Shown: positions 25,573-34,001, counted from the first letter of the stretch. The stretch is 64,000 bases of DNA from Polynucleobacter sp. UK-Gri1-W3 (GCF_018881595.1 NZ_JACVQA010000007.1:1-64000); one strand, 5' to 3'. Notes: a model not told the origin generated them from the sequence alone. Translations and numbers: made by a program.

Positions 25573-26052
25573 TCATGCTTGAGTAAAGAGAATCACTAGG
25601 GATGCCCAAGTGAGGCATGCGGCAGCAACATAGGTTAAGCGATTGCGCATCGTCATAAATGCGTTGCGCGCTGCTTCATCAGAAAAATAATATTGATAGG
25701 TGTTCTGATCAATATTGCGCTGAATAACCAAAGTAGAAGCCAGGATCAGTAAACCCACTGGTATGTAAATATGCAGCGCTAACCAAGCAACTAAGGCCGG
25801 AATGACGCCCCAGATCCAGGCATTACGGTCTTCCCAGCGGTCACCAGCAGGCGCTTTACCTAATAGATGTAAATTGGCACCCCAGTGCAAAGCACCCATA
25901 AAGGAAGTAATCACAGCGCCATAACCCGCTAAAGATTCAGCGCTTAAGTAATTTAATGGAGTTGGGGCCAACTGAACCATTAAGGCCAGTCCAACAAATG
26001 GAATCAGGCCGGCATAGCCAAGTTTACGAACTATTGATGGGATTGGGTTCAC
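25573..26052 (-). CDS. DUF3429 family membrane protein
   Basis: A 159-residue protein with five or so hydrophobic segments (about 10-28, 40-57, 82-100, 100-118 and 138-156). The ITSFMGALHWG motif (about 48-58) is characteristic of DUF3429 proteins, which are widespread in proteobacteria and of unknown function. The ATG at 26052 fits the family start. It is 73 bp downstream of the hydroxybutyryl-CoA dehydrogenase gene, a gap that contains three 12-bp tandem repeats, and it sits 4 bp before rarA. Confidence 0.85.
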   Translation of the reverse strand: MNPIPSIVRKLGYAGLIPFVGLALMVQLAPTPLNYLSAESLAGYGAVITSFMGALHWGANLHLLGKAPAGDRWEDRNAWIWGVIPALVAWLALHIYIPVGLLILASTLVIQRNIDQNTYQYYFSDEAARNAFMTMRNRLTYVAAACLTWASLVILFTQA

Positions 26053-26073
26053 GATTGAGGTATTTAAGTTAAT

Positions 26074-26109
26074 GAACTAAGTAAAGAGCTAAGTAAAGAA
26101 CTAAGTTAA
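26074..26109 (-). repeat. Three 12-bp tandem repeats between hbd and the DUF3429 gene
   Basis: The units GAACTAAGTAAA (26074-26085), GAGCTAAGTAAA (26086-26097) and GAACTAAGTTAA (26098-26109) follow each other without gaps. They begin about 17 bp after the hbd stop on the minus strand. The similar sequence TTAAGTTAATGAAC flanks them at about 26065-26077. No gene or hairpin is visible in the unit. Confidence 0.85.
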
Positions 26110-26125
26110 TGAAGTGTGAGTCAAA

Positions 26126-26980
26126 TTATTTGTCGTAGGTATAAACGCCGCGACCTGTTTTGCGTCCAAGATATCCGGCGGCAACCATTTCACGCAATAG
26201 CGGGCAAGGGCGATACTTGGAATCGCTGAAGTTTTCAAAGTAGACTTCCATAACCGCTAAGCAAGTATCGAGTCCAATCAAGTCTGCCAAAGCGAGTGGG
26301 CCAATCGGTTGATTACAACCCAACTTCATACCGGCATCAATATCCTCTGGACTTGCAAGTCCTTCCGATAAAACAAAGAATGCCTCGTTAATCATTGGCA
26401 ACAAAATGCGATTGACTACAAAGCCTGGCGAGTTTTTGACGGTGATGGGCTCTTTGCCAACGCGCTTAGCCATATCAATAATGGCAGCGTGTGTAGCATC
26501 ACTGGTTTGCAAGCCGCGTATCACTTCCACCAAAGCCATCAGGGGCGGTGGGTTAAAGAAGTGCATACCTATAAACCGTGCAGGGTTGGAGTCGAGCGCT
26601 GCGAGTTTAGTAATGGACAGTGAGGAGGTGTTAGTAGCAATGATGGTGTCTTTGCTCACAATCTCATCTACTTGCTTAAGAATTTTTTCTTTAATTGCTT
26701 GATTCTCGGTGGCCGCTTCAATCACTAAACCCAAACCCTTAAGGTCAGCATAAGAAGTACTGCCTTTAATGCATTTGAGGGCAGATTCCTTTGCTGCAAC
26801 GGTAAGTGTTTCTTTTTTGACGAGACGATCAAGGCTCTTGATGATTTGCTCAAGACCGCGTTGCACTGCTGCCTCATTAATATCAACCATGACTACATCC
26901 AAGCCAGCAACGGCACACACTTGTGCAATTCCATTGCCCATAGTGCCGGCGCCAATGATGCCTACTGATTGAATACTCAT
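26126..26980 (-). CDS. hbd: 3-hydroxybutyryl-CoA dehydrogenase
   Basis: NAD(P)-dependent dehydrogenase of the L-3-hydroxyacyl-CoA family, interconverting 3-hydroxybutyryl-CoA and acetoacetyl-CoA. The 284-residue enzyme has the Rossmann motif GAGTMGNGIAQV (about 9-20), the conserved FFNPPPLMALVE region and the C-terminal GRKTGRGVYTYDK. The ATG at 26980 is chosen because an AGAGGAAA sequence precedes it and the family begins there. The frame extends to 27037 but that would overlap the GST gene. It starts 1 bp after the GST stop, so it is translated from an operon with the GST and an aminotransferase. Confidence 0.95.
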   Translation of the reverse strand: MSIQSVGIIGAGTMGNGIAQVCAVAGLDVVMVDINEAAVQRGLEQIIKSLDRLVKKETLTVAAKESALKCIKGSTSYADLKGLGLVIEAATENQAIKEKILKQVDEIVSKDTIIATNTSSLSITKLAALDSNPARFIGMHFFNPPPLMALVEVIRGLQTSDATHAAIIDMAKRVGKEPITVKNSPGFVVNRILLPMINEAFFVLSEGLASPEDIDAGMKLGCNQPIGPLALADLIGLDTCLAVMEVYFENFSDSKYRPCPLLREMVAAGYLGRKTGRGVYTYDK

Positions 26981-26981
26981 A

Positions 26982-27713
26982 TTATTTCCTCTTTTGATAC
27001 TGGGTGGAACCAAATAACTGCTCTCCTGCCTTGTCATCGTGCAAGGGCTTGCGTAATGCGGTTAATACTTCGCAACCACGTTTTACTGCTGGTCGCGCAC
27101 CAATCTTTTCAAACCACTTTTTAAAATGCGGGTAGTCGTTGATATCAATGCCTTGATTCTTCCAATTACGTGTCCATGGATAAATCGCAATATCGGCAAT
27201 AGAGTAGGATTTGCCGGCAATGTAAGGATTATCTTTCAGTTGACCATCCAATACCCCATAAATACGCTTGGCCTCATTGGTGTAACGATTGATAGCGTAC
27301 TCAATTTTCTCGGGGGCGTAGAGGCGGAAGTGGTGGTTTTGTCCAAGCATGGGGCCAAGACCACCCATTTGGAACATTAGCCACTGCAACACCTCATACT
27401 TGCCACGCGTATCTTGCGGTAAAAACTTCCCAGTTTTGCCTGCGAGGTAGATCAGAATAGCCCCAGACTCAAAGATATTGATGGGTTTGCCGTCAGGACC
27501 ATTGGGGTCAACGATGGCAGGAATCTTGTTATTGGGGCTGATCTTTAAGAACTCGGCAGCAAATTGGTCTCCGGCGCCAATATCTATTGGGTGGGCGATC
27601 CAGTCACGACCTAGGCGATAGCCACATTCTTCGAGCATGATGTGTACCTTATGGCCGTTTGGTGTTGGCCAGCTATAAACATCAATCACGCTATTGGATT
27701 TTGGGTTTGCCAT
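26982..27713 (-). CDS. Glutathione S-transferase (YghU/YfcG Nu-class)
   Basis: A 243-residue GST with an N-terminal thioredoxin-like domain (about 8-90: YSWPTPNGHKVHIMLEECGY and a nearby IPAIVDPNGP cis-proline loop) and an all-helical C-terminal domain. The Thr-Pro-Asn active-site segment is that of the YghU/YfcG Nu-class, which shows disulfide reductase activity with glutathione. Substrate in vivo is unknown. ATG 27713 is preferred because AAAGG precedes it by 5 bases and the extra 23 residues from 27782 lie inside the upstream aminotransferase. Confidence 0.92.
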   Translation of the reverse strand: MANPKSNSVIDVYSWPTPNGHKVHIMLEECGYRLGRDWIAHPIDIGAGDQFAAEFLKISPNNKIPAIVDPNGPDGKPINIFESGAILIYLAGKTGKFLPQDTRGKYEVLQWLMFQMGGLGPMLGQNHHFRLYAPEKIEYAINRYTNEAKRIYGVLDGQLKDNPYIAGKSYSIADIAIYPWTRNWKNQGIDINDYPHFKKWFEKIGARPAVKRGCEVLTALRKPLHDDKAGEQLFGSTQYQKRK

Positions 27714-27721
27714 ATATACCT

Positions 27722-28918
27722 TTATAAAGTTTGTAAGCGCAGTAGCGCATTTGCAAGAGTCCGCTCTTGCTTTGCAAAACAAAAACGAATAACGCCTGAC
27801 TCAGTAGGTTGATCATAAAATGCCGAGACTGGAATAGCAGCCACTCCAATTTCAGTAGTGAGCCATTTACAAAAATCAGCCTCATTTAATTTTGCTTGAG
27901 GGATGCCTAGCGCGGAATAATCGGCGCATTGAAAATAGCTACCTAGAGTAGGGAGCAATTTGAACTTGGTTTGGTTTAAGCCTGCTCTAAAAAAATCTCG
28001 TTTCGCTTGATAAAAAGCTGGCAGATCTAAGTAATGTTTTTCTTCTGAAAGATAACTGGCTAAGCCGAATTGCATTGGTGTATTGACCGCAAATACATTG
28101 AACTGATGCACCTTACGAAACTCTTTGGTCAAAGAGGGTGGTGCGGCTATGTAGCCTACTTTCCAGCCGGTAACGTGAAAGGTTTTCCCAAAGCTAGAAA
28201 CCAGAAAGCTCCTTGCCGCTAGCTCCGGATGGGACGCAACGCTGTGATGCGTGGCGCCGTCATAGACCATATGCTCATAGACTTCATCGCTCAGAATGCA
28301 TGCTGAAGTATTGCGAACGAGCGCTGCCAAATGATCTAGGTCTGACTTATCCCAAATCATGCCAGTCGGATTATGGGGAGTATTAATCAAAATAAGTCGC
28401 GTTTTGGGATTGATTGCGTTTGCTAATAAGTCCCATGGAATTTCATAGGCTGCAACTTGTCCTGATTCATCACGGACTACTTGCAATGAAATCGCAATCG
28501 TTTTGCCTCCAGCCAAATCAATTGCAGGGCGATAGCAGTCAAATGCAGGTTCAATGATGATGACTTCATCGCCAGGGCCAACGCAAGAGAGTATGGCTGT
28601 AAAAATGGCTTGCGTACCACCCGCGGTAATAGTGATTTCCGTGTCAGGGTTGTAGTGATGACCATATAAATTTTTAATCTTCTTGCTAACACCATTGCGA
28701 AGCTCTGCAACCCCAGTCATGGGTGGGTATTGATTTTGATCTGCCAACATCGCAGCGTTTACGTCTGCAATCAGCCCTCTGTCGCATGGAAAGTCTGGGA
28801 AACCCTGTCCAAGATTAATGGCTTGATGCTCCGCAGCAAGGGCAGACATCACTGTGAAGATCGTGGTTCCCACCTGCGGTAGGCGGCTCTGAAAAGAAGG
28901 GGTCTCTAATGGGTTCAT
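27722..28918 (-). CDS. PLP-dependent aminotransferase (methionine aminotransferase-like)
   Basis: A class I/II aminotransferase of 398 residues. The SSFGKTFHVTGWKVGY motif carries the PLP-binding lysine, the DEVYEHMVYDG region carries the cofactor aspartate and tyrosine, and NTPHNPTG is the substrate/cofactor loop. The overall sequence resembles E. coli YbdL, a methionine/keto-acid aminotransferase. That specificity is inferred, and kynurenine- or glutamine-phenylpyruvate-type aminotransferases are alternatives. The gene starts the GST-hbd run (8 bp to the GST) and is divergent from yaaA with an 84-bp gap. Confidence 0.9.
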   Translation of the reverse strand: MNPLETPSFQSRLPQVGTTIFTVMSALAAEHQAINLGQGFPDFPCDRGLIADVNAAMLADQNQYPPMTGVAELRNGVSKKIKNLYGHHYNPDTEITITAGGTQAIFTAILSCVGPGDEVIIIEPAFDCYRPAIDLAGGKTIAISLQVVRDESGQVAAYEIPWDLLANAINPKTRLILINTPHNPTGMIWDKSDLDHLAALVRNTSACILSDEVYEHMVYDGATHHSVASHPELAARSFLVSSFGKTFHVTGWKVGYIAAPPSLTKEFRKVHQFNVFAVNTPMQFGLASYLSEEKHYLDLPAFYQAKRDFFRAGLNQTKFKLLPTLGSYFQCADYSALGIPQAKLNEADFCKWLTTEIGVAAIPVSAFYDQPTESGVIRFCFAKQERTLANALLRLQTL

Positions 28919-29002
28919 GGATGAAGGGGTGGTGATCAGCCTTTTAAAGCAGATATACCCGGTAGTCGCTAGAATGGTAAAAATACATTAACAAATTGTG
29001 CC

Positions 29003-29779
29003 ATGCTGATCGTCCTCTCTCCCGCTAAATCTCTGGATTACAAGACTCCCGTTACAGTCAAAGCACCAACCTTGCCTGAGTTTGTCTCAGAATCAGCCAA
29101 ACTCATTGCAGACCTCAAGAAGCTGGCACCTCAGGATGTCGCAAAATTGATGGGTCTATCCGATCAGTTGGCCATTTTGAATGTTGGCCGTTATCAGGAT
29201 TGGTCCAAGAAATTCACCGCAGAGAATAGTAAGCCAGCAATCTATGCTTTTAATGGGGATGTCTACGATGGATTTGATGTCAAAACCTTAAATGCCAAAG
29301 CGGTAGCGTTTGCTCAAGACCATATTCGCATTTTGTCGGGCCTTTATGGAGCACTTAAGCCATTGGATTTGATGCAACCCTACCGTCTAGAGATGGGTAC
29401 TGCATTTAAGAATCCTAGAGGTAAGGATCTCTATGCTTTTTGGGGTAGCCGCGTAACGGATTCTATTAAGAAGGATTTGGAGAAGCAAAAGAAGCCTGTA
29501 CTCTTGAACTTGGCTTCGGAAGAGTATTTCAAGGTGCTCCAGCCCAAAGAGCTGGACTGCCAAGTGATCTCCCCAGTGTTTCAGGATGCCAAGGACGGCA
29601 AGTACAAGATCATTTCTTTTTATGCCAAGCGTGCGCGTGGCTTAATGGCGCGCTTCGTAGTTGAAAATCGCATCACTGACCCAGCAGATTTAAAAGGCTT
29701 TAATTTAGATGGGTATAAATACTATGCTGCAGAATCTACAGTAGACAAGCCAGTATTTAGAAGGGCAGAAAGAAAATAA
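29003..29779 (+). CDS. yaaA: Peroxide stress protein YaaA
   Basis: YaaA lowers intracellular free iron and protects DNA from hydrogen-peroxide damage in E. coli. The 258-residue length is typical. The conserved N-terminal [12 protein letters not shown], the central FNGDVYDGF and the [15 protein letters not shown] motif near the C terminus identify the family. Its stop and the ATG of the next gene overlap by one base (TAATG), indicating translational coupling with the DUF2863 gene. The promoter lies in the 84-bp divergent gap with the aminotransferase. Confidence 0.96.
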   Translation: MLIVLSPAKSLDYKTPVTVKAPTLPEFVSESAKLIADLKKLAPQDVAKLMGLSDQLAILNVGRYQDWSKKFTAENSKPAIYAFNGDVYDGFDVKTLNAKAVAFAQDHIRILSGLYGALKPLDLMQPYRLEMGTAFKNPRGKDLYAFWGSRVTDSIKKDLEKQKKPVLLNLASEEYFKVLQPKELDCQVISPVFQDAKDGKYKIISFYAKRARGLMARFVVENRITDPADLKGFNLDGYKYYAAESTVDKPVFRRAERK

Positions 29780-30990
29780 TGGCAGTGCATCGCACCAAAT
29801 CATCGCAACGCAATTCTCCCGAAGTTGAGAAGCTGGTAGCTGATGCTATTTCTTTGGCGGCGTCTGGAAGTCAGGTGGAGGATCGTTTTTGGGAAGAGCG
29901 TTTGAACGTGCGTTTAATGCGTTTACTCAAAAGTCAAAATCAAAATGTCATTGATGCCGCTTTAGATCAGACCTTTCGCATTAATACGGTCGCCTTTGAG
30001 GTGCTTGCAGACATCGCAGAAACGTTGGCCGAGTCATTAAGGGTTGAGCATGAGGGGCAAGAGTGGGATGTACTGTTACTCGCCATGCCTATTGTTGCCC
30101 ATACGCGTTATCAGATTCCATCAGGACCATTGCCAGTCAATATTATTGAGTCAACCGCCCAGGCTTTACATAGTTCTATAGCCTCAACGGATACGCGCAT
30201 AGCCATTGTTCCCTGGCTTTACAGCATTGATCAAATGCCGCATTCACATTGCCAAACTCGTATTCTGACTGAGGCCTTAGCAACTGCCGCAATCTCTGGA
30301 AAAGAAGTCAAGCTTGAGTTGCGTGATATGTCGGAAACTATTGCCGTATTAGCAGACCCCCGTTTTATTATTGCCGCCTTGAGTGCGCCGAGCGGTTCGC
30401 CAATATTTCGTTGGCAAGCAGAGCCACCAGCACGTCAAGAGCGCGGTGTCAGTTTGATTGGTTGGCAAAATGCCATGCAAGATCCGATTGCATCTTTGTT
30501 GCCCGGTTGCGAGTTCGAATTGCTTTTGCCTGAGGCGTATTTCACAAATTGCCGCTTAGCGGATAAGCATGTGCGGCCCTTAAGCATTCGTGCAGCAGTC
30601 AACTTTCTAGAAAGCACTTTGGGAATAATGCCTGCGGGCTTGTCTTGTGTAGTCGGTGCTTTTGGCGAAGAGCAGGCAGATGAATATCGTATTTCTTTCA
30701 GCGCAAAGGGTTCCTCTGAAGTGATGTACGGGGTCATTTGGCCCTTGTATGACCGCGAGAGCGTGGCGAGCGATGCTTTGAATGATTTATCGGATGATGA
30801 AAGTCCGATTAAGAAGATTTGTGATGCCTTGCATGATGCAGGAGTGGAGGATGTGTTCCGTCATGCCATGCTTTTTGATCCAGAGCTCTGTGATGACTGT
30901 GGCGCCCCTTTGTTTCCAGATCGTTCTGGTGAAGCTGTTCATGCTGAAATGCCAGACGATGCACCATCACAACAGCCCTTGTTTCATTAG
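29779..30990 (+). CDS. DUF2863 family protein
   Basis: A 403-residue cytoplasmic protein that matches the Burkholderiales-restricted DUF2863 family in length and composition. No catalytic motif is recognised. It is rich in acidic residues and ends with a CDDCGAP cysteine pair (about 369-375) that could bind zinc or be redox active. No signal peptide or membrane segment is visible. Coupling to yaaA by a one-base overlap suggests, but does not show, a role in oxidative-stress or iron homeostasis. It is followed by three 15-bp tandem repeats and a strong terminator. Confidence 0.8.
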   Translation: MAVHRTKSSQRNSPEVEKLVADAISLAASGSQVEDRFWEERLNVRLMRLLKSQNQNVIDAALDQTFRINTVAFEVLADIAETLAESLRVEHEGQEWDVLLLAMPIVAHTRYQIPSGPLPVNIIESTAQALHSSIASTDTRIAIVPWLYSIDQMPHSHCQTRILTEALATAAISGKEVKLELRDMSETIAVLADPRFIIAALSAPSGSPIFRWQAEPPARQERGVSLIGWQNAMQDPIASLLPGCEFELLLPEAYFTNCRLADKHVRPLSIRAAVNFLESTLGIMPAGLSCVVGAFGEEQADEYRISFSAKGSSEVMYGVIWPLYDRESVASDALNDLSDDESPIKKICDALHDAGVEDVFRHAMLFDPELCDDCGAPLFPDRSGEAVHAEMPDDAPSQQPLFH

Positions 30991-30995
30991 ATAGA

Positions 30996-31040
30996 AAATA
31001 AACAAACAACGAATAAACAAGCAACGAATAAACAAGCAAT
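30996..31040 (+). repeat. Three 15-bp tandem repeats after the DUF2863 gene
   Basis: The units AAATAAACAAACAAC (30996-31010), GAATAAACAAGCAAC (31011-31025) and GAATAAACAAGCAAT (31026-31040) begin 5 bp after the stop codon. They are A-rich and lack a hairpin. The terminator follows at 31072. Confidence 0.9.
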
Positions 31041-31071
31041 TACTGAACAAGTAGCTCAAGAGCCAAACAAT

Positions 31072-31100
31072 AAAAAAGCCGAGAATTTCTCGGCTTTTTT
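31072..31100. terminator. Bidirectional terminator between DUF2863 and secreted-protein genes
   Basis: AAAAAAGCCGAGAA and TTTCTCGGCTTTTTT form a near-perfect stem (31072-31100) with only about two bases in the loop. A and T runs on both sides make it usable in either direction, ending the plus-strand DUF2863 transcript and the minus-strand transcript at 31121. Confidence 0.92.
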
Positions 31101-31120
31101 ATTTAACGCAATACCAGAAC

Positions 31121-31495
31121 TTAATTCTGCACAAAAGGCTCCGTACCAGCAAACAAATGCGGTAACTTACCTGACTTCATCTCTGCTGTTTGGCAGAAAT
31201 CGGCAAGTCGAACACCAGCTTTAATGTTGAATAACATTGCTTTGTTACCCAGCACCACTAGATCGAAACCAGAGTTCATATTTTTATAACGCAAGCTACC
31301 CGGTAGGGAAGTTTGGCGCTCTAAATCATATGATTTTGATTCCCAAATTAAGCGAACCTTATCATTGATGCCAGAGGTTTTGAATTGCTTGCCCTCTTGG
31401 CATGTCCATGTAAATGCTTCTTCATCAGCGCTCACGTTTGTAGCACCCAAGAGGCTTACTAGCACAATGCTAATTGCGAGAAGGTTTTTCTTCAT
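31121..31495 (-). CDS. Secreted MliC-like protein (putative lysozyme-inhibitor fold)
   Basis: A 124-residue protein with a signal peptide (MKKNLLAISIVLVSLLGA..., cleaved near residue 23) and a mature domain of about 100 residues. The mature part has two cysteines flanking a beta-rich segment: WTCQEGKQFKTSG near the start and LADFCQ near the end, with the Y-L-P/S-G-RY-like rhythm seen in MliC/PliC C-type lysozyme inhibitors. The homology is by pattern only. It lacks the lipoprotein cysteine of classical MliC and so would be soluble periplasmic. ATG 31495 is chosen for the AAGGA sequence upstream and the signal peptide. It follows mdh by 10 bp and probably shares its transcript. Confidence 0.55.
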   Translation of the reverse strand: MKKNLLAISIVLVSLLGATNVSADEEAFTWTCQEGKQFKTSGINDKVRLIWESKSYDLERQTSLPGSLRYKNMNSGFDLVVLGNKAMLFNIKAGVRLADFCQTAEMKSGKLPHLFAGTEPFVQN

Positions 31496-31505
31496 CAATT
31501 TTTCC

Positions 31506-32495
31506 TTATGAGAGCAAGTGCTTAACGCCAGCTTGCTCTTCGAGTAATTCATTCAATGTATGTGTCATGCGCTCACGGGAGAATTCATCGATCTCTAGGC
31601 CTTCGATCATTTTGTATTCGCCGTTTTCGCATACCACTGGGAAGCCATAAATGACTTCAGCAGGAATATCGTATTCGCCCTTAGACGGAATACCCATAGT
31701 TACCCACTTACCATTTGTGCCCAGAACCCAATCATGAATATGATCAATGGCTGCATTCGCTGCAGAGGCTGCAGAAGAAAGGCCGCGAGCTTCGATGATG
31801 GCTGCACCACGCTTACCAACGGTAGGGATGAAAACATCTTTATTCCATGCTGCATCGTTGATGGAATCTTTTACTGATTTGCCATCGATGGTTGCAAAGC
31901 GATAGTCTGGGTACATTGTTGGGCTATGGTTACCCCAAACAACTAATTTCTCAATATCGGCAACAGGCTTATTCAACTTGCTGGCTAATTGTGAGAGAGC
32001 GCGGTTGTGATCGAGGCGCAACATTGCAGTGAAGTTTTTCGCAGGAATATCTGGAGCAGATTTCATAGCGATGTAAGCGTTGGTGTTTGCTGGGTTGCCA
32101 ACAACCAATACTTTTACAGTCTTCTTAGCAACTGCATTTAATGCCTTGCCTTGAGCTGTGAAAATTTGTGCATTAGCGGAGAGTAAATCCTTGCGCTCCA
32201 TACCAGGACCACGTGGACGTGCGCCAACCAAAAGGGCGACATCGATATCTTTAAAAGCAGTCATTGGGTCAGAGTGAGCTGTCATACCTGCCAAGAGTGG
32301 GAATGCGCAGTCTTCTAGCTCCATCATTACGCCAGTTAAGGCTTTTTGAGCTTTTTCATCAGGAATCTCAAGCAATTGCAGGATGACGGGCTGATCTTTG
32401 CCCAAAAGGTCGCCATTGGCGATACGGAATAAAAGGGAATATCCGATTTGACCGGCTGCACCGGTTACGGCGACACGCATTGGGGCTTTTGCCAT
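31506..32495 (-). CDS. mdh: Malate dehydrogenase
   Basis: NAD-dependent oxidation of malate to oxaloacetate in the TCA cycle. The 329-residue protein is of the larger, bacterial/plant-cytosolic type, with the [15 protein letters not shown] nucleotide-binding motif (about 12-26), the substrate-binding [14 protein letters not shown] loop and the catalytic histidine in [13 protein letters not shown]. The ATG at 32495 with GGAG 9 bp upstream is preferred over the in-frame ATG at 32510. It is divergent from a GntR-type regulator, with a perfect palindrome in the shared intergenic region. Confidence 0.97.
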   Translation of the reverse strand: MAKAPMRVAVTGAAGQIGYSLLFRIANGDLLGKDQPVILQLLEIPDEKAQKALTGVMMELEDCAFPLLAGMTAHSDPMTAFKDIDVALLVGARPRGPGMERKDLLSANAQIFTAQGKALNAVAKKTVKVLVVGNPANTNAYIAMKSAPDIPAKNFTAMLRLDHNRALSQLASKLNKPVADIEKLVVWGNHSPTMYPDYRFATIDGKSVKDSINDAAWNKDVFIPTVGKRGAAIIEARGLSSAASAANAAIDHIHDWVLGTNGKWVTMGIPSKGEYDIPAEVIYGFPVVCENGEYKMIEGLEIDEFSRERMTHTLNELLEEQAGVKHLLS

Positions 32496-32593
32496 TACTG
32501 AGAACTCCAAATGAAGGTTATGTAGGTTAAGTAAAGAAAACTTTTCTATTATCCATTCAAGTGTAGGGACTTTAGCTTTACACTGTCAATGAT

Positions 32594-32607
32594 GTCTTAT
32601 ATAAGAC
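32594..32607. promoter_or_regulatory. 14-bp perfect palindrome, candidate GntR operator
   Basis: GTCTTATATAAGAC at 32594-32607 is an exact palindrome. It lies in the divergent mdh-gntR gap, about 99 bp upstream of the mdh start and 47 bp upstream of the chosen gntR start. GntR-family regulators commonly bind short palindromes of this form, often with an AT-rich centre. The target set is inferred. No second exact copy was found by eye in the rest of the window. Confidence 0.6.
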
Positions 32608-32653
32608 TAGAATTGCCTTGAATTTTATCCAATTGACGCGGTTTGGAGTTAAT

Positions 32654-33391
32654 TTGTCTGATGTGACTTTGCCCATTGCCTCATTTAGCCCTCTGTACGA
32701 GCAGATTAAAGCGATGATTTTGGCTAGTTTGCAAGCCTCGGAGTGGCTGCCAGGGGCGGCTATTCCCAGCGAAATGGAGCTTGCAGCCCGTTATGCTGTC
32801 AGCCAGGGCACCGTTCGCAAGGCCATTGATGAGCTTGCCGCTCAAAATCTCTTAGTTCGAAGACAGGGTAAGGGTACCTTCGTAGCCACCCACCAAGAAG
32901 ACGAATGGCAATACCGTTTTTTGCGTTTAGCACCTGATTCTGGTGAAAAATTCCATCTCACCAATCAATTTTTATCCTGCGAAAAGACTAAAGCATCAGT
33001 CTATGTGGCCAATTTGCTTAAATTAAAGGCAGGTGACCCCATTATTCATATCGACCGAGTTCAGAGTTTTGCGGGCAAACCCATTGTTTTTGAAGAGATT
33101 TTTCTGCCTGGAGTCCGTTTTAAGGGTTTGGATCTTGAGGCTCTCAATACTTGGCATGGTCCGATGTATGCTTTTTATGAGGGGCATTACGCCACACATA
33201 TGGTGCGCGCAGAAGAAAAAATTAAGGCTGTGGCTGCTGATGCGGTGCTGGCTAAACATTTGCATCTGAAGGAGGGCGCGCCGCTCCTTTCGGTAGAGCG
33301 TGTGGCATTTACCTACGGGAATAAACCAGTAGAAATTCGGCATGCAAGGTACGACACTTTAGAGCAGCATTACGAGAACAAATTGAACTAA
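32654..33391 (+). CDS. GntR/HutC family transcriptional regulator
   Basis: A 245-residue regulator with an N-terminal winged helix-turn-helix (about residues 10-75; IPSEMELAARYAVSQGTVRKAIDELA is the DNA-binding part, here described by position) and a C-terminal UTRA effector domain (about 95-240), the HutC subgroup. The effector is unknown. The first start codon in frame is TTG at 32618, but TTG at 32654 is preferred because GGAG lies 5 bp before it. The gene is divergent from mdh and lies directly before sdhC, suggesting control of TCA-cycle genes. That role is inference. Confidence 0.9.
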   Translation: MSDVTLPIASFSPLYEQIKAMILASLQASEWLPGAAIPSEMELAARYAVSQGTVRKAIDELAAQNLLVRRQGKGTFVATHQEDEWQYRFLRLAPDSGEKFHLTNQFLSCEKTKASVYVANLLKLKAGDPIIHIDRVQSFAGKPIVFEEIFLPGVRFKGLDLEALNTWHGPMYAFYEGHYATHMVRAEEKIKAVAADAVLAKHLHLKEGAPLLSVERVAFTYGNKPVEIRHARYDTLEQHYENKLN

Positions 33392-33401
33392 GATAAACCA
33401 G

Positions 33402-33423
33402 AACTGCAGAAGAACTACAGAAG
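33402..33423 (+). repeat. Two 11-bp tandem repeats after the gntR gene
   Basis: AACTGCAGAAG (33402-33412) and AACTACAGAAG (33413-33423) are adjacent and start 10 bp after the stop codon at 33389-33391. A partial third unit (AGCTA) follows. The pattern resembles the post-stop repeats at 26074 and 30996. Confidence 0.75.
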
Positions 33424-33503
33424 AGCTAAATCAGTAAAAACCAGTAATTCACCCCTTTAAACGCTAAAAAATCCCCACCACCCCTAAGGTTTCCAATAGA
33501 ATA

Positions 33504-33518
33504 TGTTGCGATACAACA
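33504..33518. promoter_or_regulatory. Inverted repeat upstream of sdhC
   Basis: TGTTG (33504-33508) and its exact complement CAACA (33514-33518) flank a 5-base spacer, CGATA. The site is about 40 bp upstream of the sdhC ATG. A TAGAAT that could serve as a -10 box lies just before it at 33497-33502, but no good -35 box was seen. An operator is possible and unproven. Confidence 0.35.
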
Positions 33519-33557
33519 AAACCACAATGAACCTCCACCTAAAGATAGAGATTACCC

Positions 33558-33977
33558 ATGGTTGATTCACAGCAAAACGTAAAAAAAGATAGACCGGTTT
33601 ATAAAAATATTGGTCTTGCCCAATTGATTAAATACCGCCTCCCTTGGGCCGGTAAAGTATCAATTCTTCATCGTATTAGCGGAGCAGTACTATTTTTAAT
33701 GCTGCCTTTCTTGCTTTATCTTTTAGATCAAAGCTTGGCCTCAGAGGTCAGCTATCAAACGTTCCAAGCGATTACTGGCCATGTGCTGGTGAAAATTGTT
33801 TGCCTTGGATTGATTTGGTGTTTCTTGCACCATTTCTGCGCTGGTATTCGTTATCTCCTATTGGACTTAGAAATTGGTGTTGAAAAAGTGGATGCAAATC
33901 GCTCGGCGATCTTTGTATTTTGCTTGGGCCTGGCTTTGACTGCGGTCGTTGGCCTCAAACTATTCGGCTTGTACTAA
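33558..33977 (+). CDS. sdhC: Succinate dehydrogenase cytochrome b556 subunit
   Basis: Membrane anchor subunit of complex II. The 139 residues contain three transmembrane helices (about 38-58, 73-98 and 114-135). The conserved R-P-x-Y region and KYRLPWAGKVSILHRISG precede helix 1, with the HR that contacts ubiquinone or heme, and HHFCAGIRYLLLDLE follows helix 2 and supplies a heme-ligand histidine. It is the first gene of sdhCDAB-sdhE-gltA, 24 bp before sdhD. The promoter region of about 150 bp separates it from the gntR-type gene. Confidence 0.95.
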   Translation: MVDSQQNVKKDRPVYKNIGLAQLIKYRLPWAGKVSILHRISGAVLFLMLPFLLYLLDQSLASEVSYQTFQAITGHVLVKIVCLGLIWCFLHHFCAGIRYLLLDLEIGVEKVDANRSAIFVFCLGLALTAVVGLKLFGLY

Positions 33978-34001
33978 GCACACATTATTTAAGGAAATCT
34001 C

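Noticed and set aside
30996-31040. Tandem repeats considered as a CRISPR array
   Set aside because: Units are adjacent 15-mers without spacers, only three copies, and no cas genes are nearby.
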